Counted from the stretch's first letter, positions 53,010-63,147 are shown. The stretch: DNA of 64,000 bases from Alistipes sp. (GCA_022511345.1 JAFLRR010000003.1:1-64000), one strand, 5' to 3'. Notes: generated by a model not told the origin, from the sequence alone. A program made the numbers and translations.

Positions 53010-55379
53010 CTAAGCCTTGATGTAGATGCGTTTTACGCGAACCGACAGCGATGTCAGAATCTCGTACGGAATGGTTCCCAGCACGGCTGCCATGTCGGCT
53101 GCCGTGTTGCCCGGCTCGGGCGAGAAGACCGTAACCTCGTCGCCTTCGCGCACGTCGGGTATGTCGGTTATGTCTATCATGCAGCTGTCCATGCAGACGC
53201 GGCCGGTGATTGGCGCCGGACGTCCGCCTACGAGCATCGACCAGCGTCCGCAGCCGAGATTGCGGTCCAAACCGTCGGCATAGCCTATGGGTATGGTGGC
53301 CGTTATGCTGTCGCGCGTTAAAACTCCGGCACGGCCGTAGCCTACGCATTCGCCTGCCTTGAGCCTTTTGATTTGCACGATACGCGTGCGCAGAGTCGAC
53401 ACGGGTCGCAGCAAGCCGTCGTCTATGCATCCGAAGCCGTAGAGACCTATGCCGAGGCGGCACATGTCGAACTGCGCCTCGGGGAATCGTGCTATTGCGG
53501 CACTGTTGGCCGTATGCCGCAGCACCGGATATCCGAGACTGTCGGCTATCTGACGGCTCATGCTGTCGAAGCGCGATATTTGCAGACGCGTGAAGTCGTC
53601 CTGCGCAGGGTCGTCGGCACAGCTCAGGTGCGAGAAGAGACTGGCCACGCGGACGCTGCGCGACCACTTGTCCAGCGCCGGAAGAAGTTCGTCGATCTCG
53701 TCGGCCGTGAATCCGAGCCGGTGCATGCCCGTGTCGAGCTTGATGTGCACCGGATAGTGCATCTCGCCGAATCGCTCTACGGCCGCCACGAACTCGCCGA
53801 GCGAATGCAGCGAATATATCTCCGGCTCGAGGCGGTTGGCTATCATGGTCTCGAAACTGTCAGAGTCGGCATTCAGCACCACTATGCGGCCGCCTATGCC
53901 TCTCTCTCGCAGCGTAATGCCCTCGTCGGCGAAGGCTACGGCCAGAAAGTCGACGCCGCGGTGGCGCAACATGTTGGCGACCTCGAAATCGCCGGCTCCG
54001 TAGCTCGAGGCCTTTACCATGGCTATCAAACGTGTCGACGGCTGCATGCGCGAGCGGAAGATATTGAGGTTGTGAGCCATGGCATCCAAATCGACCGATA
54101 GTACCGTGGTGTGGCTCTTCTTCTCGAGGGCGTGACTCAGGCGCTCGAAGCGGCTCGACTTGCCGCCCTTGAGCAGTACGGCGCGGCCGGCAATGTCGGA
54201 TGTTCGCATGTCGCGCAGGAAGTCGTCGACAGAGGCGTAGAAACGCTTCTGGCAGTTGAATCGCCCGGCATAGTCGGCAATGCGCGAACCGATGCCTATA
54301 ATCAGATCGACACCCGAATTTTCGGCCAGACGGGCAGCGCGCGAATAGAGCTCGTCGCCGCTCATGCCGCTTTGTGGTATGTCTGATAGTATGAGTGTCA
54401 TTTTGCGTCCGGCGGCCATCATGCGCAGATAGTCGAGGGCAAGGGCCAGCGAGTTTATGTCGCTGCTGTAGGAGTCGTCGATGATAACCGAATCGTTTAT
54501 GCCCTCCTTGACTTCGGTGCGCATTGCTACGACCGGCTTGGCTGCTGCCACGTCGGCCGAGGGGTAGCCTGCGATGTGACAGAACGCGCTGACTATGCTT
54601 GCATTGCGCACCGACAGCGGGTCGTCCGAACAGGATGTCTCATAGACCGCTGCGTCGATGTTGCGGCTGTCGGGACACAGACGCTTGACGGTCTGCTCGA
54701 GAAAGTCGTAGCCGCTGTGGTATATCACGGTGTGCGAACCGGCTGCCAGGGCGAGCTTCTCCTCGAGTTTGTATTCGACTGTGGGGAAATTCTCCTGCCG
54801 CGCGTCGCCGGCCGATGTTATGATGGTTATGTCGGGACGTATCATGTGCTCGAGCTGAGCCATCTCGCCCGGACGCGATATGCCGGCCTCTATCAGAAGC
54901 AGCTCTTCGTCACCTTCGGCCATGAGCAGCGACATGGCCACGCCCAACTGCGAATTATAGCTCTTGGGCGAGCGGAACAGCTTGACCGAAGCTGGCAGCG
55001 CGCGTGCAATCCACTCTTTGACCACGGTTTTGCCGTTGGAGCCGGTGATTCCTACGACGGTGCCGCGGAAACTCTTGCGGCGGTGGGCCGCCAGACGCTG
55101 CAGCGCGGCTATGGTGTTGTTTACGCGCACGAAGCCGGCATCGGCATAACGGCCGGCATCGGGTATGTCGCTCTCGCACAGAAAGGCCCGCACGCCGCGG
55201 CCGTACATCTCTTCGATGAAGCGGTGCGCGTCGTAGTTGGCGCCTCGTATGGCTGCAAACAGAGGTTCGGAGTCGATGGCGTGGCTGCGGCTGTCGGTCA
55301 TGACCTCGCCGAAGGTGCGGTCCACTCCCGAGAGGACTCCGTCGCACAAAGCTGCTATTTCCGATAATCGGTATCTCAT
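53010..55379 (-). CDS. Fused MurF ligase and alanine racemase
   Basis: A 789-residue bifunctional protein. The N-terminal half (1 to about 420) is UDP-MurNAc-tripeptide:D-Ala-D-Ala ligase, with P-loop GITGSNGKTVV near 110-120 and VIIDDSYSSDINS. The C-terminal half (from about 425) is a PLP-dependent alanine racemase, with the PLP Lys in LIAMVKASSYGAG near 456 and the second catalytic Tyr in CVGYGRAG. So one protein makes D-Ala and joins D-Ala-D-Ala to the peptidoglycan precursor. The fusion is typical of Bacteroidota. Start ATG 55379 fits MurF; the longer frame is a shadow of mutS2. Confidence 0.93.
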   Translation of the reverse strand: MRYRLSEIAALCDGVLSGVDRTFGEVMTDSRSHAIDSEPLFAAIRGANYDAHRFIEEMYGRGVRAFLCESDIPDAGRYADAGFVRVNNTIAALQRLAAHRRKSFRGTVVGITGSNGKTVVKEWIARALPASVKLFRSPKSYNSQLGVAMSLLMAEGDEELLLIEAGISRPGEMAQLEHMIRPDITIITSAGDARQENFPTVEYKLEEKLALAAGSHTVIYHSGYDFLEQTVKRLCPDSRNIDAAVYETSCSDDPLSVRNASIVSAFCHIAGYPSADVAAAKPVVAMRTEVKEGINDSVIIDDSYSSDINSLALALDYLRMMAAGRKMTLILSDIPQSGMSGDELYSRAARLAENSGVDLIIGIGSRIADYAGRFNCQKRFYASVDDFLRDMRTSDIAGRAVLLKGGKSSRFERLSHALEKKSHTTVLSVDLDAMAHNLNIFRSRMQPSTRLIAMVKASSYGAGDFEVANMLRHRGVDFLAVAFADEGITLRERGIGGRIVVLNADSDSFETMIANRLEPEIYSLHSLGEFVAAVERFGEMHYPVHIKLDTGMHRLGFTADEIDELLPALDKWSRSVRVASLFSHLSCADDPAQDDFTRLQISRFDSMSRQIADSLGYPVLRHTANSAAIARFPEAQFDMCRLGIGLYGFGCIDDGLLRPVSTLRTRIVQIKRLKAGECVGYGRAGVLTRDSITATIPIGYADGLDRNLGCGRWSMLVGGRPAPITGRVCMDSCMIDITDIPDVREGDEVTVFSPEPGNTAADMAAVLGTIPYEILTSLSVRVKRIYIKA

Positions 55380-55384
55380 AGTTG

Positions 55385-57889
55385 CTAACTGTTCTTGAAT
55401 GTGACGATTGTGATTCCGGCACCTCCGCGGTCGGCGTGTTCGTCGACTGCGCTTTCGACATCGGGCACGGTACGCAGATAGCGCCGAATCTCCTCTTTCA
55501 GGGCGCCGGTGCCCTTGCCGTGGAGTATTGTCACGGAGCCTATGCCCAGCATCAGAGCGTCGTCCACCAGGTCGCGGACAGTCTCCAAAGCTTCGGAGGC
55601 ACGCATGCCGCGCACGTCGATGCGGTCGCGGAAGTTGAGTTTGCGTTCGGATATATCCACCGACACGACAGTGCGCGGAGTGACGGGGCGCGTGGCCCGC
55701 TTGTATTCGGCATTCGAGACGGCGCACAGCTGTTCGAGCCGCACCGTGGTGAGTATCTCGCCGAAGACCACCTGAGCCTTGCTGCCCTTGATTGCCCGGA
55801 CTACGCCCGGAATTTCGCGGCCTTCGATGCGAACCTTCGAACCGACCTCTATGGGCAGCTGTTCTGGCTGCTGCGCCTCGGCCGGTTCCGAACCCTCGCC
55901 CGCAGCACGCCGTTCGGCACGCCGCGCCCGGCGGCGTTCGAGACGCTCCATCTCGCGGCCGATTCTCTCCGAAGCCTCGCTCTCCTGCTCGCTGTCGACG
56001 CTCGCGGCGAACGAATCGAACTCGCGGCGCAGAGAGCGTGTCGTCTCGCGCTCGGCCTGCGCCTCGCGTATCTGACGGACTGTGTTCTCTATCGTCCGGT
56101 TGGCTTCGGAGACGAGCCGTCGGGCCTCTTCGCGTGCTGCACGCAAAATCTCGGCACGCTCGGCGCGGATGCCGGCGAGTTGCTCGGCATAGTTGCGTTC
56201 GAGCTCCTCGACTTTGCGGTCGGCGATGCGTATGCGGTCGCGCTTCTGCTCCCAGTAGCGGCGGTCGCGAGATATTTCGCGCAGCTGCTTCTCGATGTTT
56301 ATGCGGTCGCTGCCGACCTTTTCGCCCGCCTCGCGTATTATATCCTCGGGAAGACCCGTTTTGCGGGCTATCTCTATGGCGAACGAGCTGCCCGGCTTGC
56401 CCGTTTCGAGTCGGAACAGAGGCCGTATCTGCTTTACGTCGAACATCATCGCTCCGTTGGCTATGCCGTCGCGGTCGGCGGCGAAGTACTTGATGTTGGC
56501 GTAGTGCGTGGTGATGACTCCGTAGCAGCCGCGTTCAAGCAGCCGCTCGAGTATCGTTTCGGCTATCGCGCCGCCTATGGCCGGTTCGGTGCCTGAGCCG
56601 AACTCGTCGATGAGAACCATCGTGCGCGGCGAAGCGGCAGCGAGCATGTTTTTCATGTTGAGCAGGTGCGACGAGTATGTCGACAGATCGTCGTCCATGG
56701 ATTGCTCGTCGCCTATGTCGATGCATATGGCACGGAATACGGGCAGCTCGGAGTTTTCCGAGGCCGGAACCGGAAATCCGCACTGGAACATGTACTGCAC
56801 CACTCCTGCCGTTTTCAGGCAAACGGACTTGCCGCCGGCGTTGGGGCCCGATATGACGAGTATTCGTTTCGAGGCGTCGAGCTGCATCTGCAGCGGCACT
56901 ATCTCGCGCCTCTGTTCGCGCAGTGTCTGCTCCAGCAGCGGATGACGTGCGTTGCGCAGAACGAGACGGTCGTCGGTCGACAGTATCGGCTTCGAACATC
57001 CGTTTTCGGCCGCCCAGCGGGCTTTGGCGCGTATCATGTCGACATGTGCGAGGAAGTCTCCGGCAGCGGCTATGCCGTCGGCATGCGGCCGAAGCGACTC
57101 GGTGAATGCCGCTAGTATGCGGACGATTTCGCGGCGCTCGGCATATTCGAGTTCGCGCAGTTCGTTGTTTATCTCGACGACCTCGACTGGCTCTATATAT
57201 ACTGTTTTGCCTGTTGCCGACTCGTCGTGCACGAATCCGTGCAGCTTGCGCTTGTTTGCGGCAGGCACAGGTATTACGGCCCGTCCGTCGCGAATCGATA
57301 TGGCGGCGTCGGTGTCGGTTATTCCGGCGCTCTTGGCCGACGAGAGAATCTGCTGAAGGCGCTTCGACACCCTGCTTTCGTGTTCGGCAATCGAACGCCT
57401 GATGTCGCGCAGTTCGGGCGAAGCATCGTCACGAATCTCGCCGAAGCGGTCGACTATGCGGTCTATGGCGGCAACGATGTGCGGGAAGGTCTCGACGCCC
57501 TCGCTCATGGCCCGCATGCAGGGATAGAGCCGCTGGTCGCGGCGTGAGATGAAGTCGACGACGGCGCCGGCCGAGGCGAGTGCACGGCGCAACACCACTA
57601 TCTTTTCGAGCGGAAGCCACGAACCCTCGATGCCTATGATGTCGGTCATGTCGCCCAGGTCCGGAAACTCCTCTGCCGGAAAGTCGCGTTCGAGTTGAAT
57701 CATGCTGCGCATCTCATCGGCAAGCGACTGGCGGCGCATGATTTCATCGGCCGAGGCAGTGAAACGCTCGGCGTCGACAAGTTCGCGTGCGGCCTGCATG
57801 GTGCAGGCATCGGCTATCTGCCGGCGCAGGCGGTCGAAGCCGGTTTTGCGTTCGAAATCGGCGGGATATATGAGCGTCTCTTCAGTCAA
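55385..57889 (-). CDS. mutS2: Endonuclease MutS2
   Basis: An 834-residue MutS-family ATPase. It has the lever and core region (residues about 1-300), the P-loop ISGPNAGGKSVCLK, Walker B VLIDEFGSGTEP, a long coiled coil (about 510-640), a KOW-like region and a C-terminal Smr nuclease domain (IDVRGMR then HGKGTGALKEEI). It lacks the mismatch-recognition domain, so it acts in recombination control or ribosome-collision rescue rather than mismatch repair. It starts 43 bases after the MCE stop. Confidence 0.95.
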   Translation of the reverse strand: MTEETLIYPADFERKTGFDRLRRQIADACTMQAARELVDAERFTASADEIMRRQSLADEMRSMIQLERDFPAEEFPDLGDMTDIIGIEGSWLPLEKIVVLRRALASAGAVVDFISRRDQRLYPCMRAMSEGVETFPHIVAAIDRIVDRFGEIRDDASPELRDIRRSIAEHESRVSKRLQQILSSAKSAGITDTDAAISIRDGRAVIPVPAANKRKLHGFVHDESATGKTVYIEPVEVVEINNELRELEYAERREIVRILAAFTESLRPHADGIAAAGDFLAHVDMIRAKARWAAENGCSKPILSTDDRLVLRNARHPLLEQTLREQRREIVPLQMQLDASKRILVISGPNAGGKSVCLKTAGVVQYMFQCGFPVPASENSELPVFRAICIDIGDEQSMDDDLSTYSSHLLNMKNMLAAASPRTMVLIDEFGSGTEPAIGGAIAETILERLLERGCYGVITTHYANIKYFAADRDGIANGAMMFDVKQIRPLFRLETGKPGSSFAIEIARKTGLPEDIIREAGEKVGSDRINIEKQLREISRDRRYWEQKRDRIRIADRKVEELERNYAEQLAGIRAERAEILRAAREEARRLVSEANRTIENTVRQIREAQAERETTRSLRREFDSFAASVDSEQESEASERIGREMERLERRRARRAERRAAGEGSEPAEAQQPEQLPIEVGSKVRIEGREIPGVVRAIKGSKAQVVFGEILTTVRLEQLCAVSNAEYKRATRPVTPRTVVSVDISERKLNFRDRIDVRGMRASEALETVRDLVDDALMLGIGSVTILHGKGTGALKEEIRRYLRTVPDVESAVDEHADRGGAGITIVTFKNS

Positions 57890-57932
57890 ACCTCGGGCTG
57901 GAAAATAGTTGTCGTAATATTGTCGTGCGGCA

Positions 57933-58931
57933 TTATTTCTGCTTTGCGGCGGCGCGCGCAGCCTTCTCGGCGGCCTTTATCGAGTCGCGCCTCATGCGCT
58001 CGGCCTCCTTGCGCTCGCTGCGGCCGAAGAGCGAGAAGTGCACATAGCGCGACGGGTGCTCCTTCAGGTCGGCGAGCAGCTTGGACAGATTGCCGCTCGC
58101 CTCCGATAGCGAAGTATAGAGTCGCTGATCGTTGAGCAGCATGCCGACCGAGCCGTCGCCGTCGTTGATTTTGCCGAGCAGCTCGTTGAGCTGTTCGGCT
58201 GTGCCGGCCAGGTTCTCGCCCAGGTTGCTGTCTGCCAATGCTGTCGAGAAGCGGCTCAGACCAGTAATCATACTGTCTATCTTTTGCGAATTCTGACCGA
58301 GCGTCTCGGAGAATTCGGACAGACCGTCTATCATGGCCGAGAGACTCTCGCGCTTGTCCGAAAGGACCGCATCCAGATTGCCCGATATGGAGTTGAGGTT
58401 GCGGACGGTGCCGCTTATTGATTCGTTGTTCTCCTCGAGCAGACGGTTGAGGTTGTTGAGCGTTGTGGACATGTCGGTGACCACCTGCGTGATTTTCTGC
58501 TTGACAAACTCCAGCTCCGAGCCGGCTATGTCCATCAAATCGGCACCGTACTCCGAGCGTATGGTATCGCGATTGCGCAAAGGCTCGGGCGAGCTGCCGA
58601 GGGTTATGTCTATGGCCTTGCCGCCCAGCAGACCGTCGCTGCGTATTGCGGCCTGGGAGTCGGACGGAATTGCGTAACGGCGGCGCACGGTGAGCTCCAG
58701 GACGACCTTGCGGCTGCGCGCCAGGTCGAACGATATGCCCGTCACCGTGCCGACCTTCACTCCGTTGACGATTATGGGCGATGCGGCCTGCACGCCGTTG
58801 ATGCGGTCGTAGACGGCATAGTAGACGCAGTTGCGGCTGAGCAGGTCGATGCCGCTCAAAAATCTTATGCCGCCCCATGCGCAAAGGAGCATCGCGACGG
58901 CGAAAATGCCTATTTTAACCTCTCGTTTCAT
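57933..58931 (-). CDS. MCE (MlaD-like) lipid transport protein
   Basis: A 332-residue protein with an N-terminal transmembrane helix (IGIFAVAMLLCAWGGIRFL), one MCE domain (about residues 35-115, with VNGVKVGTVTGISFD) and a long helical tail, probably a coiled-coil tunnel. MCE proteins carry phospholipids across the periplasm with an ABC permease and ATPase. Neither partner (MlaE or MlaF) is adjacent. It lies 13 bases after the amidase gene. The end is basic (AAEKAARAAAKQK). Confidence 0.88.
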   Translation of the reverse strand: MKREVKIGIFAVAMLLCAWGGIRFLSGIDLLSRNCVYYAVYDRINGVQAASPIIVNGVKVGTVTGISFDLARSRKVVLELTVRRRYAIPSDSQAAIRSDGLLGGKAIDITLGSSPEPLRNRDTIRSEYGADLMDIAGSELEFVKQKITQVVTDMSTTLNNLNRLLEENNESISGTVRNLNSISGNLDAVLSDKRESLSAMIDGLSEFSETLGQNSQKIDSMITGLSRFSTALADSNLGENLAGTAEQLNELLGKINDGDGSVGMLLNDQRLYTSLSEASGNLSKLLADLKEHPSRYVHFSLFGRSERKEAERMRRDSIKAAEKAARAAAKQK

Positions 58932-58944
58932 CGTTGGTACAGTT

Positions 58945-60096
58945 TTATTTTACAATGCGGTCTCCGGAATATTTTACCACGAACGCGTCCTTGAATGAGC
59001 CGCGCAGCTTGTCGGCAGCTTCGCGGGCCTCGTCGGCCGTTGCGTAGCGCCCGATGCAGTAGCGGTAGGGATATTTCGTGTTTTCGGAGGATATGAAAAT
59101 GCTGATGTCGTTTTTGTATTTGCCGAACTCTTTCGAAAAATCGCGCGACGAGGAGGCCAGGCGTTTTGCCAGGGCAGCCACCTGTATGGTGAATCCGCTG
59201 TCGCTCTCGGCCGCGCTTTGCTGCTGAGGGCTTTGTTCGGTCTCTGCGGGTGTCGTGTCGGACGCATCCGCAGAGGCATCGCCGTCGAGGGACAGCACGC
59301 CGCGCATGAATTCGAAATACTGCTCGACGGAGCGGTAGAGAGCCGTCGCCAGCTCCTTCTGTCCCTTTTCGGAGCGCATGTATGCAAGCTCGGCAGAGTT
59401 GGACATGAAGCCTATCTCGGTGAGTATTCCGGGCATGTCGGTGGCATATAGCACCTTGAGCGGCTGGCGCTTGATGCCGCGCGAGCGGCGGCCTGCCGCC
59501 GTGTAGTTTTTCTGAACTATGCGTGCCAGAGCCTCGCTGTAGGAACCGTAGGTGTATTGCAGATTCTGGATGTAGGCGCGGACCATCACGGCCGTCTTCT
59601 CGTCGCCCATATCCAAAAATTCGTCTTTGTTGTTGGCGAAAAGAACCTCCTCGTTGCGGCTCTTTTCAAGTGTGCTCTCGCCCATTATGAGCGTCTCGGT
59701 GCCGCAGGCGGCAGCGTCGCGCGCAGCGTTGGCATGAATCGAGATGAAGAGGTCGCCGCGCGGCGCATTGCGGCCCGTCTTGCCGTTGGCGATGTCGGCG
59801 CGGCGCTGCAGGTCTGCATTGAGATTCTCCGAAAACTGAATGTCTTTGGTGCGTGTGTAGACCACATCGACATCTTTCATGTTGTCCTCGATCATCTTGC
59901 CAAGACGCAGGGCGACTTGAAGGTTGAGGTCCTTTTCGCGGACGCCGCCATAGCTTGCGCCGGGGAATTTCGGCCCGCCGTGGCCAGCGTCGATGACTAC
60001 GACCTTGCGGTCGGAGACAACATTTGCAGCCGTCGCGACGTTGGTTATGACAAGCAGCGACAGCAGCGACGATATGACCCGTAATGACGTGCGCAT
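58945..60096 (-). CDS. N-acetylmuramoyl-L-alanine amidase with SPOR domain
   Basis: A 383-residue periplasmic amidase (AmiC/Amidase_3) with signal peptide MRTSLRVISSLLSLLVITNVATA. Zinc ligands are the His of IDAGHGG, Glu of GGVREKDLN and His of ISIHANAA; the catalytic Glu is in LTEIGFMSN. A Ser/Thr/Gln-rich linker leads to a C-terminal SPOR-type domain (about residues 310-383; ATADEAREAADKL), which targets denuded septal peptidoglycan. It cleaves cell-wall stem peptides. It is divergent from lptD and first of the mce-mutS2-murF unit. Confidence 0.93.
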   Translation of the reverse strand: MRTSLRVISSLLSLLVITNVATAANVVSDRKVVVIDAGHGGPKFPGASYGGVREKDLNLQVALRLGKMIEDNMKDVDVVYTRTKDIQFSENLNADLQRRADIANGKTGRNAPRGDLFISIHANAARDAAACGTETLIMGESTLEKSRNEEVLFANNKDEFLDMGDEKTAVMVRAYIQNLQYTYGSYSEALARIVQKNYTAAGRRSRGIKRQPLKVLYATDMPGILTEIGFMSNSAELAYMRSEKGQKELATALYRSVEQYFEFMRGVLSLDGDASADASDTTPAETEQSPQQQSAAESDSGFTIQVAALAKRLASSSRDFSKEFGKYKNDISIFISSENTKYPYRYCIGRYATADEAREAADKLRGSFKDAFVVKYSGDRIVK

Positions 60097-60139
60097 CTTG
60101 AAAACGGCGTTAAAAGTTAAGCATCTGCGAAAAAATAGT

Positions 60140-60147
60140 TATATTTG
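60140..60147 (+). promoter_or_regulatory. Probable -7 element of lptD-like gene
   Basis: TATATTTG matches TAnnTTTG. Transcription would start near 60152-60155, so the ATG at 60165 has only a very short leader. The TTG start at 60240 would have a normal one. Confidence 0.5.
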
Positions 60148-60164
60148 TCGGATGCAAAGACGCG

Positions 60165-63074
60165 TTGCGGATGCATGCAGAGAGCTTTCGCGGGGCGTTT
60201 TGCCGACTTGTCGGCAAAGTTACGAAATTTATCGGAATTTTGAATAAAAAAAGCATAAAATATCTCTTTGCCGCTGCGGTTGCGGCGCTGTTTGCCGAGA
60301 TGATTTTCGCACGGCCGGCACCTTATGCGCAAGTGCAGCGAGATGTGCCGCAGAGCGCTCTTCAGGCCGACTCCGCCGAGATGCAGCTTTCGCGCTCGGA
60401 GCGTCGCGAGAGGGAGCGCGCCGAGCGCCGTGCCGAACGCCGCCGCGAGGCTGTCGACCGCATGCCGCAGGCCGAGCGCGACTCGGCGGTGGCCGAAGCT
60501 CTGTCGGAGTCGATAGCGGCAAAGCGCGATTCGGTCTCGGCGGCAGCCGACTCGACTGCATTCGCGAGGGATTCGTCCCGTCGCGGGCGGCGCGGGTCGT
60601 CGCTGGGTGCATCCATAGCATTCAAGGCTTCGGACTCGCTCTCCTACAATGTGCTAAAGCGCACCGCCCAGCTCTACAAGGATGGCGACGTGACATACCA
60701 GAACATGAACCTGAAGTCCGACTACATGAATCTCGACATGAACTCCAACGAGATTTATGCCTACGGAAAGACCGATACGGTGGGCGGCGAAAAGAAGGTG
60801 ACGCGTCCGGTGTTCGAGGATGCCAGTGCGTCGTATACAATGGACACCATAACATATAACATAAACTCCGGAAAGGCCAAAATCAAGGGCGTTGCCACGC
60901 AGGAGGGCGACGGTTGGCTCGTGGGCGGTCAGGTCAAGAAGATGCCCGACAACACGGTCAACATCAGCGACGGAAAGTATACGACCTGCGACCGCACCGA
61001 CCATCCGCACTTCTACCTGGCCATGACCAAGGCCAAGATGATTCCGGGAAAGAAGGTGGTTACCGGCGCTGCCTACATCGTGCTCGAGGATGTGCCTCTC
61101 TACCCTCTTATGATTCCTGGCGGCTTCTTCCCGCTGAGCATGGGACCCAAGTCGGGTCTGCTGATGCCCACCTATGGCGAGGAGCATGCCAAGGGTTTCT
61201 TCATGCGCGACTTCGGATACTATTTCACCATCGGCCAACACATGGACCTGGCTTTGCGCGGCGGATTCTACACCCTGGGTTCGTGGGAGGCCAAGGCGTC
61301 GTCGCGATATGTCAAGCGATACAAGTACAGCGGCAGCTTCAATGCCGAATATTCCTCCATACGCACCGGTGAGAAGGGAATGCCCGACTTTATCAACCAG
61401 AGCAACTTCCGCCTGCAGTGGACGCATTCGCAGGACCCCAAAGCGAATCCCGGCTCGACATTCTCGGCATCGGTGAACTTCGCTACCAGCGGTTACAGCA
61501 AGTATTCGGCAACCACGCTCAACGACATTCTCTCGACGCAGACCAACTCGTCTATAGCCTACTCGCGCAACTGGCAGGGAACGCCATTCTCGCTTTCGGC
61601 AAACATGTCCATATCGCAGAACTCGCAGAATGCAACCATAGCTGTCACCCTGCCCAACATAGTCTTCAACGTGTCGCGCATCTACCCCTTCAAGCGTCGT
61701 GAACGCATGGGCAAGGAGAAGTGGTATGAGAAGATTTCGATGCAGTACACAGCCAAGATGACCAACTCGGTGTCGACCAAGGAGTCGGAGATATTTTCCA
61801 AGGAGACGCTCAAGAATATGAAGAACGGCGTGGAGCACACGCTGCCCGTGTCGGCATCGTTCAACCTGTTCAATTACATCAATGTCACACCGTCGTTCAA
61901 TTACACCGAGAAGTGGCACTTCAAACGCCAGTACCGCGAGTGGAACCCGGTGACCAACTCGGTCGACTACCTCGACCCGGAGTACGGATTCTACCGCCTC
62001 TACAACTACAACATGAACGTGTCGGCATCGACCATCATATACGGTATGTACGATTTTACCAAGAAGCGCAAGGACCGCAAGCTGCAGGCCATACGCCACA
62101 CCATCACGCCGACCGTATCGTTCTCCTACGCTCCCGACTTCTCGAGGCTCTCCTACGGCTACTACAAGGTCGTGCAGTCCGACTCTACGGGCCGCTTCAC
62201 GACCTACTCGCCATATTCGGACAACGCCTACGGAGTTCCGTCGTCGGGCCGCTCGATGTCGTTGAACTTCTCGCTGTCGCAGAATCTCGAGATGAAGGTC
62301 ATGAGCAAGCGGGACACTACGGGCGTTAAGAAGGTGAAGCTGATAGACGAGTTCCGCATAAGCGGCTCGTACAACTTCCTGGCCGACTCGATGAACTTGT
62401 CTAACATTGCGCTGTCGTTCAGAACCACGCTGTTCAAAAACTTCGGAATACAGCTCTCGGCCACGCTCGACCCCTATGAGGTGTCGCCGCAGGGTGTCAG
62501 ATACAACAAGCTGATGATCAAGCGCGGTCTGCCCGGCCGTATCATAAATACGGGATGGTCGTTCGGCTATACGTTCAAGTCGCGCGAGGACCGCTCGACT
62601 CCGGCCATAAACGACATAAACAGCATACCGCCGGAGTATATGAATCCCTTCTACGACCCCTACGGTCAGCTCGACCCTGTGTTGCGGCGACAATACATGT
62701 CGCAGGCGTACTATGACTTCTCGCTGCCGTGGAACTTCGGATTCAACTACACGGTGAACTACTCCGTGCAGTACATAAACAACGGAACGACCGGATTCAG
62801 GCGCAACGTGACGCAGACCGTAGGTTTCAACGGCAGCGTCAACATCACGCCCAAGATGGGCCTGACGTTCCAGGGCGGTTTCGACGTTCAGCAGAAGAAA
62901 CTGACGACATCGGCCATAAGCATAAGCCGCGATTTGCATTGCTGGCAGATGTCGTTCTCGTGGATTCCGTTCGGATATCACCGCAGCTGGAGCTTCCACA
63001 TAGGCGTGAAGGCAGCTTCGCTGTCCGACCTTAAGTACGACAAGAGCCAGAGTATGTACGACAACCTGTATTGA
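60165..63074 (+). CDS. LptD-like outer-membrane LPS assembly protein
   Basis: Up to 969 residues. The hydrophobic signal (SIKYLFAAAVAALFAEMIFA) starts near residue 30, so the true start may be TTG at 60240 instead of ATG 60165. An Arg/Glu-rich charged segment (about 74-100) precedes an OstA-like beta domain (about 140-320; TYQNMNLKSDYMNLDM, GVATQEGDGWLVGG) and a large C-terminal barrel. This is the divergent Bacteroidota LptD, placing LPS in the outer leaflet. The barrel does not end in the canonical aromatic residue next to the stop, only NLY. It is monocistronic with a 20-bp terminator. Confidence 0.85.
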   Translation: MRMHAESFRGAFCRLVGKVTKFIGILNKKSIKYLFAAAVAALFAEMIFARPAPYAQVQRDVPQSALQADSAEMQLSRSERRERERAERRAERRREAVDRMPQAERDSAVAEALSESIAAKRDSVSAAADSTAFARDSSRRGRRGSSLGASIAFKASDSLSYNVLKRTAQLYKDGDVTYQNMNLKSDYMNLDMNSNEIYAYGKTDTVGGEKKVTRPVFEDASASYTMDTITYNINSGKAKIKGVATQEGDGWLVGGQVKKMPDNTVNISDGKYTTCDRTDHPHFYLAMTKAKMIPGKKVVTGAAYIVLEDVPLYPLMIPGGFFPLSMGPKSGLLMPTYGEEHAKGFFMRDFGYYFTIGQHMDLALRGGFYTLGSWEAKASSRYVKRYKYSGSFNAEYSSIRTGEKGMPDFINQSNFRLQWTHSQDPKANPGSTFSASVNFATSGYSKYSATTLNDILSTQTNSSIAYSRNWQGTPFSLSANMSISQNSQNATIAVTLPNIVFNVSRIYPFKRRERMGKEKWYEKISMQYTAKMTNSVSTKESEIFSKETLKNMKNGVEHTLPVSASFNLFNYINVTPSFNYTEKWHFKRQYREWNPVTNSVDYLDPEYGFYRLYNYNMNVSASTIIYGMYDFTKKRKDRKLQAIRHTITPTVSFSYAPDFSRLSYGYYKVVQSDSTGRFTTYSPYSDNAYGVPSSGRSMSLNFSLSQNLEMKVMSKRDTTGVKKVKLIDEFRISGSYNFLADSMNLSNIALSFRTTLFKNFGIQLSATLDPYEVSPQGVRYNKLMIKRGLPGRIINTGWSFGYTFKSREDRSTPAINDINSIPPEYMNPFYDPYGQLDPVLRRQYMSQAYYDFSLPWNFGFNYTVNYSVQYINNGTTGFRRNVTQTVGFNGSVNITPKMGLTFQGGFDVQQKKLTTSAISISRDLHCWQMSFSWIPFGYHRSWSFHIGVKAASLSDLKYDKSQSMYDNLY

Positions 63075-63085
63075 TGCGGTTGCGC

Positions 63086-63130
63086 CAACAAAACAAAAGC
63101 CGGGCTTCTTGCCCGGCTTTTGTTTTGTTG
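63086..63130. terminator. Bidirectional terminator between lptD-like gene and typA
   Basis: A perfect 20-bp stem (63086-63105 with 63111-63130) with a 5-base loop. A-rich and T-rich parts within the stem let it work on both strands. Confidence 0.9.
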
Positions 63131-63147
63131 TTGACGTGTGCGATGTC

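Noticed and set aside
53007..53667. N-terminal extension of the YjbR gene
   Set aside because: It is a frame-shifted shadow of the racemase half of murF-alr; only the last 127 codons match YjbR.
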